Shown here piece after piece: positions 37,955 through 47,300 of a DNA stretch of 64,000 nucleotides. The notes beneath the pieces were generated by a model. It searched no databases. It was given only the letters and a program-made list of their open reading frames with translations, and was not told where the DNA came from. Origin of the DNA: CAVVIG01 sp050249955 (GTDB taxonomy: Bacteria > Acidobacteriota > Vicinamibacteria > Vicinamibacterales > CAVVIG01). The stretch lies in contig JBFWPN010000005.1 of assembly GCA_050249955.1 (NCBI GenBank), positions 310,001 to 374,000 on the forward strand. The letters run 5' to 3'. Position numbers and translations under genes: made by a program. Each line of letters starts with the position of its first letter. Positions within the stretch are counted from its first letter, which is position 1.

Positions 37955-39295
37955 ATGCGACTGAAGACCTGGATCGTGGCTGCGCTTGGGCTTGGCAGCC
38001 TCGTCGCACTGATCGCGTTCTCCACCGACGCCTCGTCCCGGCGCGCGCAGGACATCTACCGCCAGCTCGACGAGCTGAACACGCATCACCGCAATGTCGA
38101 GGTGAAGCTGCGGGCGCTGCGGTCAGACGTGAACCTGTCGGGTATCTTCGTGCGCGACTACCTCCTCGACGTCGCGCGCGAGCGCGCCCCGGAGTACCGC
38201 GAGCAGCTGGCGGCCTTCCGGCAGAGCAACATGGCCACGCTCGACGAGCTCCGGCCGCTCATCGGGCAGGAGGAAGAGATTGCGGGGCTCCGCACCAAGC
38301 TCGAGGAGTACTGGCAGGCGCTCGACCCCCTCTTCGACTGGACCCCGGCCGAGAAAATCGTGCACAGTGCAGGCTTCCTCCGGCGCGACGTCGTGCCCAG
38401 GCGCGAAGCCGTGCTGCGGATTGCCCAGCAGATCGAGGAGCTCAACAATGCGAACCTTGCCGCGCAGCGGGCCGAGGTGGCCCAGCGCTATTCCTCACTC
38501 GCCGCCGCGCTCTATCGCCTCCGCTGGCAGACCGTCCTCCTCGGTCTCGGTGTCGCACTGGTCGTGGTCCTGCGGCTGCGCTTCCTCGAGCGGCGGTCCG
38601 ACGCGGCGGAGCGCGAGATGCGCCGGCTGTCGCAGCAGGTGGTGAACGCACAGGAAGAGGAGCGGAAGCACCTGTCGCGTGAGCTGCACGATCACGTGGC
38701 GCAGGTGCTGACCGGCCTGCGCATGGAACTCGGCCGGCTCGAGCGGGCGGCCGGCTCGGGCAGTGCCGTCTCGACGACGGCGGGCAGCTGCAAGCAACTG
38801 GTCGATGAACTCTTCTCGACCGTGCGGAACCTGGCGCTGGGGCTGCGGCCGAGCATGCTGGATGACTTCGGCCTGCAGGCGGCAATCGAGTGGCTCGTCC
38901 GCGACTTCATGCGCCGTTACGCCATCGACGTAGACCTGTCCGTCTCCGGCGAGGTGGACGCGCTACCCGAGAAGCACCGGACCTGCGTCTATCGCGTCAT
39001 CCAGGAGGCGCTCACCAACTGCGCCAGGCATGCGAAGGCGCAGCACATCACCATCACCATGGCGGCCGATGCACGGGCGCTTCAGGTACAGGTGGTCGAC
39101 GACGGCGTGGGCGTGGACCCAGCCGCGAAGCCGGCAGGGTTTGGGCTGCGCGGCATCGAGGAGCGGGTCCGGGAGCTCGGCGGAGGTGTGGTAGTGGCGC
39201 GGAAGGCCGCGGCTGGAGGTACTGTGTTGACCGTGCACCTGCCGATTCCGGCGGGACAGATCCCGGAGGTGGCCCTTGCGCGCCTTGCTGGCTGA
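37955..39295 (+). CDS. Sensor histidine kinase (HisKA_3)
   Basis: 446 aa with a membrane helix at each end of a helical periplasmic domain (helices about 6-23 and 190-208). The sensor (about 25-185) is an all-helical four-helix-bundle type. The HisKA_3 motif is SRELHDHVAQVLTGLRMEL (phospho-His245), followed by HATPase_c with EALTNCARHAKA and DDGVGVDP. GGAGGG precedes the ATG. The partner response regulator overlaps its last 20 nt. The signal is unknown; the divergent otsA suggests osmotic or envelope stress, which is only an inference. Confidence 0.92.
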   Translation: MRLKTWIVAALGLGSLVALIAFSTDASSRRAQDIYRQLDELNTHHRNVEVKLRALRSDVNLSGIFVRDYLLDVARERAPEYREQLAAFRQSNMATLDELRPLIGQEEEIAGLRTKLEEYWQALDPLFDWTPAEKIVHSAGFLRRDVVPRREAVLRIAQQIEELNNANLAAQRAEVAQRYSSLAAALYRLRWQTVLLGLGVALVVVLRLRFLERRSDAAEREMRRLSQQVVNAQEEERKHLSRELHDHVAQVLTGLRMELGRLERAAGSGSAVSTTAGSCKQLVDELFSTVRNLALGLRPSMLDDFGLQAAIEWLVRDFMRRYAIDVDLSVSGEVDALPEKHRTCVYRVIQEALTNCARHAKAQHITITMAADARALQVQVVDDGVGVDPAAKPAGFGLRGIEERVRELGGGVVVARKAAAGGTVLTVHLPIPAGQIPEVALARLAG

Positions 39296-39914
39296 CGACC
39301 ACAGCATCGTGCGCCGCGGACTGCGGGGGTTGCTCGAAGCGGCCGGCGTGTCAGTGGTGGCGGAGGCTGGTGACGGGCTCGAGGCCATGCGGCTCTGTGA
39401 GCAGCACAGGCCCGAACTGCTGATCCTCGATATCTCGATGCCGAAGCTCAGCGGAATCGAGGTGGCGGCTCGTGCCCAGAAGATGGACCGTCCGCCCGGC
39501 GTGATCATCCTGAGCGTGCACGGCGACGAGTCGTACATCATGCGGGCCCTGGCCGCGGGGGCGCGGGCCTACCTGCTGAAGAGCGCGACCGATGAAGACC
39601 TGATTCCTGCCGTGAAGGCGGTGGCGGCCGGCAAGCCGTTCTTCAGCCCGGCCGTATCCGAAGTGCTGGTCGAGGACTATGTGCGGCGGCTGCAGCAGCG
39701 AGGCCTCACAGATACGTATCACCTGCTGACCGACCGCGAGAAGGAGGTCCTGCAACTGCTGGCCGAGGGGCGCTCCAACAAGGAAGTGGCGGGCCTGCTC
39801 GACCTGGGGCTGTCGACGGTCGAAACCCACCGTGCGAACCTTATGCAGAAGCTGAACCTGCACAACACGGCCGAGATAGTGCTCTACGCAGTCCGCAAGG
39901 GCCTGATTGTCTGA
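39276..39914 (+). CDS. NarL/FixJ-type response regulator
   Basis: 212 aa: receiver domain (Asp52 in LLILDISMPKLSG, Lys in YLLKSAT) and a LuxR helix-turn-helix (about 148-205, LTDREKEVLQLLAEG). The start is TTG at 39276, with GGAGGT 5 nt upstream, so it overlaps the kinase by 20 nt. It is the cognate regulator of that kinase and a candidate to bind the palindromes upstream. Confidence 0.93.
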   Translation: MRALLADDHSIVRRGLRGLLEAAGVSVVAEAGDGLEAMRLCEQHRPELLILDISMPKLSGIEVAARAQKMDRPPGVIILSVHGDESYIMRALAAGARAYLLKSATDEDLIPAVKAVAAGKPFFSPAVSEVLVEDYVRRLQQRGLTDTYHLLTDREKEVLQLLAEGRSNKEVAGLLDLGLSTVETHRANLMQKLNLHNTAEIVLYAVRKGLIV

Positions 39915-39969
39915 CCTCTCCCCGATCAACCGGATGGCACGCCGGCCGGGGAGATTGTCTACTGGGGGC

Positions 39970-40326
39970 ATGCCACAGACACTCCCCATTGCCGGAAGCG
40001 TCCGGACGTCGGTGCTGCCCGGCAGCGTCGTCGAGCCGGGACCGATGCTCGTTGTCGTGCAGCGCGACTGGAACGGATGGCGCAAGGCGCTCGTGCCGGT
40101 GCCGGCCCTGGAGGATGTGCACTGGCGGCAGCCCGCAGGCGCGCCCCGCCCGCTGGTGCATGCCTACGTGTCCTGCGACTCGCTCCTCTCGGGAGAGGTG
40201 CCGCACGAATGTGCCGGTGGCGGCTCGCACCGCCTGCTCGTCTGCGTCCTGCGGCAGCACACCGTGCCGGTCGTGTTCGACCAGCTCGTCCAGCAGGCGG
40301 ATGAGGCGGCGCGCCTGCGTACCTGA
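39970..40326 (+). CDS. Small hypothetical protein
   Basis: 118 aa from the ATG at 39970. Codon use is strongly G/C in the third position, like the neighbours, which supports coding. No known motif, signal peptide or membrane segment. It has three scattered Cys and a Trp-rich middle (DWNGWRK, VHWRQP). It follows the response regulator by 55 nt and is convergent with the multicopper oxidase. Confidence 0.55.
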   Translation: MPQTLPIAGSVRTSVLPGSVVEPGPMLVVVQRDWNGWRKALVPVPALEDVHWRQPAGAPRPLVHAYVSCDSLLSGEVPHECAGGGSHRLLVCVLRQHTVPVVFDQLVQQADEAARLRT

Positions 40327-40342
40327 ACGCCGCGTCAGTGGC

Positions 40343-41908
40343 TCAGGCTGGACGGATCCGGAAATTCCGCATCATCCCCATGTCCTCGTGTTCGAGGATG
40401 TGGCAGTGATACAGGTACAGTCCCGGGAACTGGGAGAATGTCACCTGTACCCTGACGGTCTCGCCTGGCAGCACCAGTACGGTGTCGGTCCAGCCGCGGT
40501 CGTGAATGCCCTCGCGCAGGGGGTTCGCGTCGGCGCCGTTCCGTGAGAGCACGCGGAACTGCCGGCCGTGGAGGTGAATGGGGTGGGCCATCGCCATCCC
40601 CATTGGGTTGGGCTGGTTCACGAACTCCCATATCTGCGTCGAGCCCGCCACGACCGTTTCGGCAGGGGTGACGGACTCCATGTCGAACGTGCGACCATCG
40701 ATCAGCCAGTTCATCTGCATGAAGGTCAGCGGCACCCGACGCACCGGTGCGTTCGGCGCTGGCTGGAAACGGTCCACGGTGAGCCGTGCCGGCGTGGTGT
40801 GGCGTGGCCCCTGGCGATTTGACACGCGCAGGGTGGCGAGCACGAGGGCGGCGCCCTGCGGAACCGGTGACGTTTCTCCCATCATGCCGGCCCGGCCGAC
40901 CGCATCGGACGGGAAGGGCACGCTCTGCAACTGGAGGCTGGTGCCGGCGGCGACTCCGGACAGGTCGAGCAGGACGTCGGCGCGCTGCCCTGGAGCCAGC
41001 GTCATGAAGCGCTGGGAGACCGGCTCGCCGAGCAGCCCGCCGTCGGTGCCGATCACCGTGAATGGCGCCTGGTGACTCCAGGCCAGCTTGTAGATGCGCG
41101 CGTTCGAGCCGTTGAGGAACCGGACGCGATACGTGCGTCGGTCGACATCGACGGTGGGCTGCACCCGGCCGCTGACGAGCATGCGGTCACCAAGCCAGCC
41201 GTTCACCACCTCCATCATGCCCATCATGCCGCCGCGGCCCATCCCGCCACGACCCATGCCACGTCCCTGTCCGCCCTCGGCGGCGCCGCCCGCGTAGACG
41301 AACTGGTTGCCCGCATCGAACCGGCGGTCCTGCAGTACGAAGAGCAGTTCCCCGTCGTCTGCAGGCAGGCTCAGCGCGCGTTCTTCCTCGTCTTCGACGA
41401 CGAAGAGTCCGGCCAATCCGTGGTAGGCCTGATAGGCCGTGCGCATGTGGGGGTGCGGGTGATACCAGTTGGTGCCGGCCCGATTCACCACCTCGAAGTC
41501 GTATACGTACTCGGCGCCACTGCCGACGGCGAGGCGCGGATGTCCGTCGGCCCTCTCCGGCACGTCGAGCCCGTGCCAGTGCACGATGGATGGCTCGGGC
41601 AGTGCATTGCGGAATCGCACGCGCACGCGCTGCCCGCGTCGCACGCGGATCACCGGTCCGAGGTAGGAACCGGGAATGGCCTGCAGGGCGGTCGCCGGCC
41701 CTCGCACGACACGACCGGTGTAGGACCACAGGTTGGTCTGGGCGCCCGGCAGGATCGAGACAGCCCTCGGTGCGGCGGTCAGCTCCAGTTCCACGTCCGG
41801 CTGCGTGGCCGCCTGCGAGAGCGCAGGGAGCGGCTCGAGACCCGCCGCCCGCGCGGCGGAGAGGAACGGCGAGAGGGCAAGCAGACGGAGAATGTCGCGG
41901 CGCTGCAT
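40343..41908 (-). CDS. Multicopper oxidase with Met-rich insert (CueO-like)
   Basis: 521 aa from the ATG at 41908 (a start at 41971 is possible but less likely). The N terminus MQRRDILRLLALSPF has a twin-Arg pattern, so it may be Tat-exported. Copper motifs: HWHG, WYHPHPH, HPIHLHG and HCHILEHEDMGMM (type 1 Cys502, His507, Met512). A Met/Gly-rich loop (about 214-232) resembles the methionine-rich region of CueO that binds Cu(I). Probable role: oxidation of Cu(I) or phenols in the envelope. CATAAT lies 6 nt before the start. Confidence 0.93.
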   Translation of the reverse strand: MQRRDILRLLALSPFLSAARAAGLEPLPALSQAATQPDVELELTAAPRAVSILPGAQTNLWSYTGRVVRGPATALQAIPGSYLGPVIRVRRGQRVRVRFRNALPEPSIVHWHGLDVPERADGHPRLAVGSGAEYVYDFEVVNRAGTNWYHPHPHMRTAYQAYHGLAGLFVVEDEEERALSLPADDGELLFVLQDRRFDAGNQFVYAGGAAEGGQGRGMGRGGMGRGGMMGMMEVVNGWLGDRMLVSGRVQPTVDVDRRTYRVRFLNGSNARIYKLAWSHQAPFTVIGTDGGLLGEPVSQRFMTLAPGQRADVLLDLSGVAAGTSLQLQSVPFPSDAVGRAGMMGETSPVPQGAALVLATLRVSNRQGPRHTTPARLTVDRFQPAPNAPVRRVPLTFMQMNWLIDGRTFDMESVTPAETVVAGSTQIWEFVNQPNPMGMAMAHPIHLHGRQFRVLSRNGADANPLREGIHDRGWTDTVLVLPGETVRVQVTFSQFPGLYLYHCHILEHEDMGMMRNFRIRPA

Positions 41909-41914
41909 ACCGTC

Positions 41915-41974
41915 ATTATGCGCCTGCGGCCGAGCTGCGGGCCGCTCATTCACGACTGCAGAGTGAGCCATAAT
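41915..41974. promoter_or_regulatory. Back-to-back -10 boxes for the oxidase and the M20 peptidase
   Basis: CATAAT on the minus strand (41920-41915) ends 6 nt before the oxidase ATG. CATAAT on the plus strand (41969-41974) ends 5 nt before the peptidase ATG. Both would give transcripts with no or almost no leader. Confidence 0.45.
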
Positions 41975-41979
41975 TCGCC

Positions 41980-43413
41980 ATGCTCTGTCCGATTCGGCCC
42001 TCTCGGCTTTCTGCAGCCGCCATCCTCGCCACCTGCATCGCCGCCCCGCTGCCCGCCCAGACCCGTCGCGAGCCGGACTGGCCCCGGTTGCGGGCCGAGA
42101 CCCTGCAGCACTATCAAGCGGTGCTTCGCGTCGACAGCAGCGACCCGCCCGGCAACGAGAAGGGTGTCGTGGACTACCTGGAGCAGGTGCTCTCGCGAGA
42201 GGGCATCCCGGTGCAGCGCTTCGAGGCCGAGCCGAATCGCGTGAACCTGGTGGCGAGGCTCACGGGGACCGGGAAGAAGAAGCCGCTGCTGCTCATGGCC
42301 CACACGGACGTCGTCACCGTCGACCCGAGGAAGTGGACGTTCCCGCCCTTTGGTGCCACGCAGGACGGCGGCTATGTCTACGGTCGCGGCGCCATCGACG
42401 ACAAGTCGCACGTGGCAGCGTTCCTGATGACCATGCTCGAGTTGAAGCGCCTGGACGTGCCACTCGACCGCGACGTGATCTTCCTCGCGGAGGCGGGCGA
42501 GGAAGGGACGACCCGAGTGGGCATCGAGTACATGGTGAAGCAGCACTTCGCCGAGATCGACGCCGAGTTCTGTTTCGCCGAGGGCGGGACCGTGGCACGG
42601 TCCGGCGGCCGTGTCCAGTACGCATCCATCCAGCCGGCCGAGAAGATTCCGCATGCGCTGGAGCTGACCGCGTCGGGCGTGTCGGGCCACGGGTCCGTGC
42701 CGCTCGAGGGCAACGCCATCGGTCATCTGTCGGCTGCGGTGGCTGCACTGGTGAACTGGAAGCCGCCGATCCGTCTGAACGACACGACGCGCGCGTACTT
42801 CACGCGCATGGCGCAGATGACGGCGGGGGCGGAGGCCGCCCGCTACCGCGCCGTGCTCGAGCCGTCCTCGGCAGCCGCGCAGGAGGCCGTCGACCACTTC
42901 GCGAAGAACCAGCCGCGGTTCGCGTCGATGCTGAGAAGCTCGCTGTCGCCAACGATGATCCAGGGGGGCTACCGGGTGAACGTGATCCCGTCCGAGGCGA
43001 AGGCGACCATCGACGTCCGGTTGCTGCCGGGCGAGAGCGAGAGTGCGTTCCTCGCCGAGGTGCGCACGGTGGTCAACGACCCGTCGGTCAGGGTGGAGTG
43101 GGTGGCGCGGGACGTTCGTCCGCCCGCGCCCGCGACCCGGCTCGACACCGAGGCGTTCTCGTCGCTGCAGACGGCGGTGGCGCAGAACTACGACACGGTG
43201 CTGCTGCCGACGATGAGCACGGGAGCGACCGACATGGCGTACCTGCGGGACAAGGGGATTCAGTGCTACGGCACCGGTCCTGCGGTGGATGTGGAAGATG
43301 CGGCGAAGGGATTTGGTGCGCACAGCGACCAGGAACGGCTGCTCGAGGAGGAGCTGCACCGGTTCGTCAGGTTCTCCTGGGACGCGGTCGTGAATCTCGT
43401 GCGAGCACGTTGA
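41980..43413 (+). CDS. Secreted M20 family metallopeptidase
   Basis: 477 aa with a signal peptide (about 1-26, PAQ). M20 motifs: LLMAHTDVVTVDP (first zinc His and catalytic Asp), GRGAIDDKSHVAAF (bridging Asp), AEAGEEG (catalytic Glu pair) and a C-terminal GFGAHSDQE with the last metal His. The lid domain is at about 230-345. It is probably a di- or tripeptidase or carboxypeptidase in the periplasm. The phosphoglyceromutase-like gene follows 9 nt later. Confidence 0.93.
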   Translation: MLCPIRPSRLSAAAILATCIAAPLPAQTRREPDWPRLRAETLQHYQAVLRVDSSDPPGNEKGVVDYLEQVLSREGIPVQRFEAEPNRVNLVARLTGTGKKKPLLLMAHTDVVTVDPRKWTFPPFGATQDGGYVYGRGAIDDKSHVAAFLMTMLELKRLDVPLDRDVIFLAEAGEEGTTRVGIEYMVKQHFAEIDAEFCFAEGGTVARSGGRVQYASIQPAEKIPHALELTASGVSGHGSVPLEGNAIGHLSAAVAALVNWKPPIRLNDTTRAYFTRMAQMTAGAEAARYRAVLEPSSAAAQEAVDHFAKNQPRFASMLRSSLSPTMIQGGYRVNVIPSEAKATIDVRLLPGESESAFLAEVRTVVNDPSVRVEWVARDVRPPAPATRLDTEAFSSLQTAVAQNYDTVLLPTMSTGATDMAYLRDKGIQCYGTGPAVDVEDAAKGFGAHSDQERLLEEELHRFVRFSWDAVVNLVRAR

Positions 43414-43422
43414 GCCGGGCGC

Positions 43423-44334
43423 GTGCACGAACCGAGGGTCGCGTTCCTGTTCGTCGATGGGCTCGGGCTGAGCGATGCCCCGGAGAGCCCGCTGCACGCC
43501 GAACCGCTGCCGACCCTGCGGGCGCTGACCGGCGACTTCGGGCGCGCGGCGTTCGACCGCGAGGGGCTCGCGTATCGCGCGCTCGACGCCACGCTCGACG
43601 TGGAGGGGTTGCCACAGTCCGCGACGGGGCAGACCACGCTGCTCACAGGTGTCAATGCGGCGCGTGAACTGGGGCGCCACCAGGGCCCGCATCCGGGGCC
43701 ACGGTTGCGGGCGCTGCTGGCTGAACAGAGCCTGCACGTGTGGGCGGCTGCGTGCGGCCTGTCGGTGCACCATGCGAACGGCTATCGGGCCGAGTACCTC
43801 TTGCGGGTGGGCGCCTCACGGCGGAACATGCTCTCCGCCTTTGCGATCGCCGCGCGTGCAGCCGGGTGTCCGCTGCTGGATCTCGCACACCCGGAAGCGC
43901 ACTGGCCCGCGTACTGGTCCGACGCGCGTGCCGCGGGACAGGCGCTGGCGGTCACCTCCGAGGCGCACCACCTCACCGTGCTGGAACACTGGGCGCTGGA
44001 CTACGCCGGCCATCGCGAGCGCGAGACGATTGCGCTGCGCCTGCGTGAGTTGGACGCGTTCGTGTCCGGGTTCCTCGCTGCCGGCACCACCACCACGCTG
44101 GTGCTGACCTCCGATCACGGCAACGCGGAGGAGCCCTGGCATCACCAGCACTCGCGCAATCCGGTGCCGCTCATCGTGTGTGGGCCGGCGGCCGCGAGTG
44201 TGCCCGCGACGCTCGACTCGCTGACAGGCGTGACCCCGTGGTTGCGGGGGCTGTGGTCTGCCGAGTCCGTCGTCGGCGCCGAGCCCTCAGCGCTCGGCGG
44301 TGAAGGGCAGGTATCGGAGCCCGAACTGGAATGA
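43423..44334 (+). CDS. Phosphoglyceromutase/phosphopentomutase-like metalloenzyme
   Basis: 303 aa, GTG start. It belongs to the alkaline-phosphatase superfamily: the N-terminal metal-binding FLFVDGLGLS, the nucleophile region QSATGQTTLLTGVNA and the C-terminal SDHGNAEE metal ligands match the 2,3-bisphosphoglycerate-independent mutase type. It is much shorter than a true mutase (about 500 aa), so the large inserted domain is missing. The substrate is therefore unclear. Its 3' end overlaps the convergent TPR gene by 48 nt. Confidence 0.83.
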   Translation: MHEPRVAFLFVDGLGLSDAPESPLHAEPLPTLRALTGDFGRAAFDREGLAYRALDATLDVEGLPQSATGQTTLLTGVNAARELGRHQGPHPGPRLRALLAEQSLHVWAAACGLSVHHANGYRAEYLLRVGASRRNMLSAFAIAARAAGCPLLDLAHPEAHWPAYWSDARAAGQALAVTSEAHHLTVLEHWALDYAGHRERETIALRLRELDAFVSGFLAAGTTTTLVLTSDHGNAEEPWHHQHSRNPVPLIVCGPAAASVPATLDSLTGVTPWLRGLWSAESVVGAEPSALGGEGQVSEPELE

Positions 44335-47300
44335 CGATTCGCGGTATGTCTCGGACGTGACGACATCCGCGGTCGCGGTGAACGACAGCTGCCTGGTGAG
44401 CGGCAGGTCGGCGCTGAGCCGAGGGTGGTGGTAGAGCGTGCCGCGGTCGTCCAGACCCTGCAGGAAGCCGAACCGGATGGTCTTCTGGCGGTCTCCGGCA
44501 AACCGCTGCGGTCGGAGCATCCATGTGTATTCGATGCCCGCGTCCAGCCGCACGAAGCGCTCCGGGCTGAAGTACGCGGGTGACCGCTGCCCTGTGCGCG
44601 TGACCTGCGCCCAGAACAGGCCTCGCAGGGTACGGAATCGTTCCGTGAGCACCGCGGTGGCCGATGCCTCGATGCTGTCGCGTCGGTTGCCATCCGACAG
44701 GCGGGTGTGTCCGAGGCGCAGCTCGGCGTCGCCACGCGGTGTGGCCCGGCGCAGGCCTGCGAAGGCCCCGGCCGTCGTCATGCCCATGCGGACGGTCTCG
44801 GCATTCTCCAGCCACGGCACGGTCTCCACGCCGCCGTACGTGGTCAGGCGATCGGACAGGCGCAGGCGCGCGGAGACCCGCGAGTCCGGGCTCGTCTGGT
44901 CCGCAATTGTCCAGGCACCGGCCTGTGCGTCGATGGTCACCGTGGATCCGACGTTGATGGACGCGGTTGCCGCAAGCCGATAGCCCGCGAGAGACAGACC
45001 GGGTGCCAGGGCCCGCGTCCGCTCGGCGCTGGCACCGAGGCGTGCCGAGTGTCGACCGCCGTGTGTGGACTCGTACCCCACGCCCTCACGATGCACATCG
45101 AGCAGGCGGGCGCCCTCGAAGCCCGAGGCCGACCGGCTGTCACCCACGAAGAAGACCTGGGGCCGGCGCGCGTCGAACTCCTGGCGGAGCGCCTCGGCCG
45201 CCAGCCGGTGACCCGCGCGCAGGCTCAGGTCGCGCAGCGATTCACGCCATGCCGCGGGCTGGCCCGCCGCGAGCATCGCCGCCGCACGCTCGAAGCGGGC
45301 TTCGCTGCTGTCGGGGTCTGCGGCGATCCAGTCGGTATAGGCGGTGACCGCGTCGTGCCAGCGGCCTTCGAAGAAGGCCCGCTTCGCGCCGGCTTCGGCG
45401 ACGATGGCCGCGTCCTGGGGATGGGCGCGCGCGAGGCGATCGTAGTCGCGGATCGCGCGCGTGTGCAGTCCGGCCCACCCTTCGACGCGGGCGCGCTGCC
45501 GGTCGGCCTCGATATCGCTCGGTGCGTGAGCCAGGTAGGTATCGTACGCCTCGATGGCAGCGGAATGGCGGCCGGACCAGCCCAGCACGTCGGCACGCAA
45601 CCGCAGCAGGGGGAGCGCGTTCGGTGCGGCCGAGAGGGCGGCATCGAGAGTGGCAAGGGCCCCGTCCCAGTCTTCGAGCGCCGCGTCGAGCCTGGCACGT
45701 GTCATCGCGAGCGCCTGCGTGCTGCCCGTGAACGGCCGGCTGCCGAGCGCCTCGAGCATGGCCGAGAAGGGTCGCACCGTATCCGCGCCAGCGGTGCGGA
45801 CGAGGCCGGCCACGTGGTCGGCGACCGCCAGGATGACCGACGGGTGCCTGGACGCGAGCCGTGCGAGGCGCGCACACAGATCCGGCGCATCTGTGGGAGT
45901 GGTGGCGAACGTGGCCTCGACCAGGACGATCCACGCGTCGTGGTTCGATTCGTCGAAGGCGACCAGATGGGCCGACTCCCGAATCGCCTCGGCAGGCCTG
46001 CCGGCACGAAGCAGCGCGCTGGCGTACGCGGTGGCGAGCGGCTGGTGGTCAGGCAGACGTTGCCGTCCGCGGGCGAGTACGTCGGCGCGGGCCGCGGGCT
46101 CCTGCTCCAGGCTGGCCCAGGCGAGATAGAGGGCCGGGTCGTCGTGTTCGTCCGCAGCGGTGCGCAGCGTGTGCCGCGCGTCCTCGGTCATCCCGAGGTC
46201 TGACTGCAGGGACGCCTTCAGCAGGAGCGCGGTGCTGTCGGGGAGCCGCACGTCGGCCAGCGCCTCGAGGGCGCCCCGGCGATCGCCCGTGCGCTGGAGC
46301 GCCTGCGCCTGCAGGATTCGCATCTCCAGCGTCGGTGCCGGGAGCACCGGACTACGGAGCACGCGCACGGCGTCGGCGGCATGCCCACGACCGAGCAGTG
46401 CCCGGGCCACGATGACGTGTGCCGCCGTGTTGGCGCCGTACCCGGGGGTGCGAGCGGAAAGCACGGCGCCGCCCGGGTCTGGTCCAGTGAGCCACTCGAG
46501 CACGTCGAGGCGGGCCCGCAGGTCGATACGGCGAGGTGCGGCCGCGCTGAGCCGGCGCACGAGGGCGAGCGCCAGCGCCTGTTCGCCAAGCGCCTCATGT
46601 GCGGATGCCCGGAGTTCGTCGACACGGGCCTGCTGGAACGGCGCCGGACCGGAGACGCCGCGCAGCGTTCCGAGGGCCGTACCGGGTTGTCCCAGTGCCA
46701 TCGCGGCCTCGGCCTCGGCAACGCGGCACCACCAGGTGTCGATCGCACAGATGGCGGGCAGCAGCCGCGATGCGTCGGCTGCGTCGCCCTCCGCGCGCGC
46801 GAGTACGTAGCGGCGCACCATGACGTCGACCCACGCCCTTCCAGTGTGTTGGACGGTGCGGGCGAGCTGCCATGCAGCCCGGCGGCCTGCCATGGCCTGC
46901 GTGGCGTCGAGGCGGGCCAGGGCGGCCTCGGGGGTCATGCGTGCGGGCTCCAGCCGATCGAGCGCGTCGAGTGCGCCGGCCGCATCACCGCGGAGCAGGA
47001 GCGCCCGTCCCCGGATCTCCTGGGCCACCGCTGGGCTGGCGAGACGATGAGCGCTGAAGGCCAGTGCCAGGTCGGTGCGCTCGGTGTCGAGCGCGACCGA
47101 TGCGAAGTCGCGGATACGAGCGGCTGGCAGGTCAGGGCTGTCGAGCAGTACGGCGAGGAGGTCGGCCGCCCGATCGAGCTGGCCGGTGGTCCGCAGGGCG
47201 TCCACGAGTGCCACTCGCACCTCGAGGTCTCCGGGTACCTGCTGGATGGCGGTGGTCAGGAGATCGATGGCTGGTGCCGACGCACCGGTCCAGTGCAGCA

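Noticed and set aside
41950..43773. 607-codon open frame on the minus strand
   Set aside because: Antisense to the M20 peptidase and the metalloenzyme, both with intact active-site motifs.
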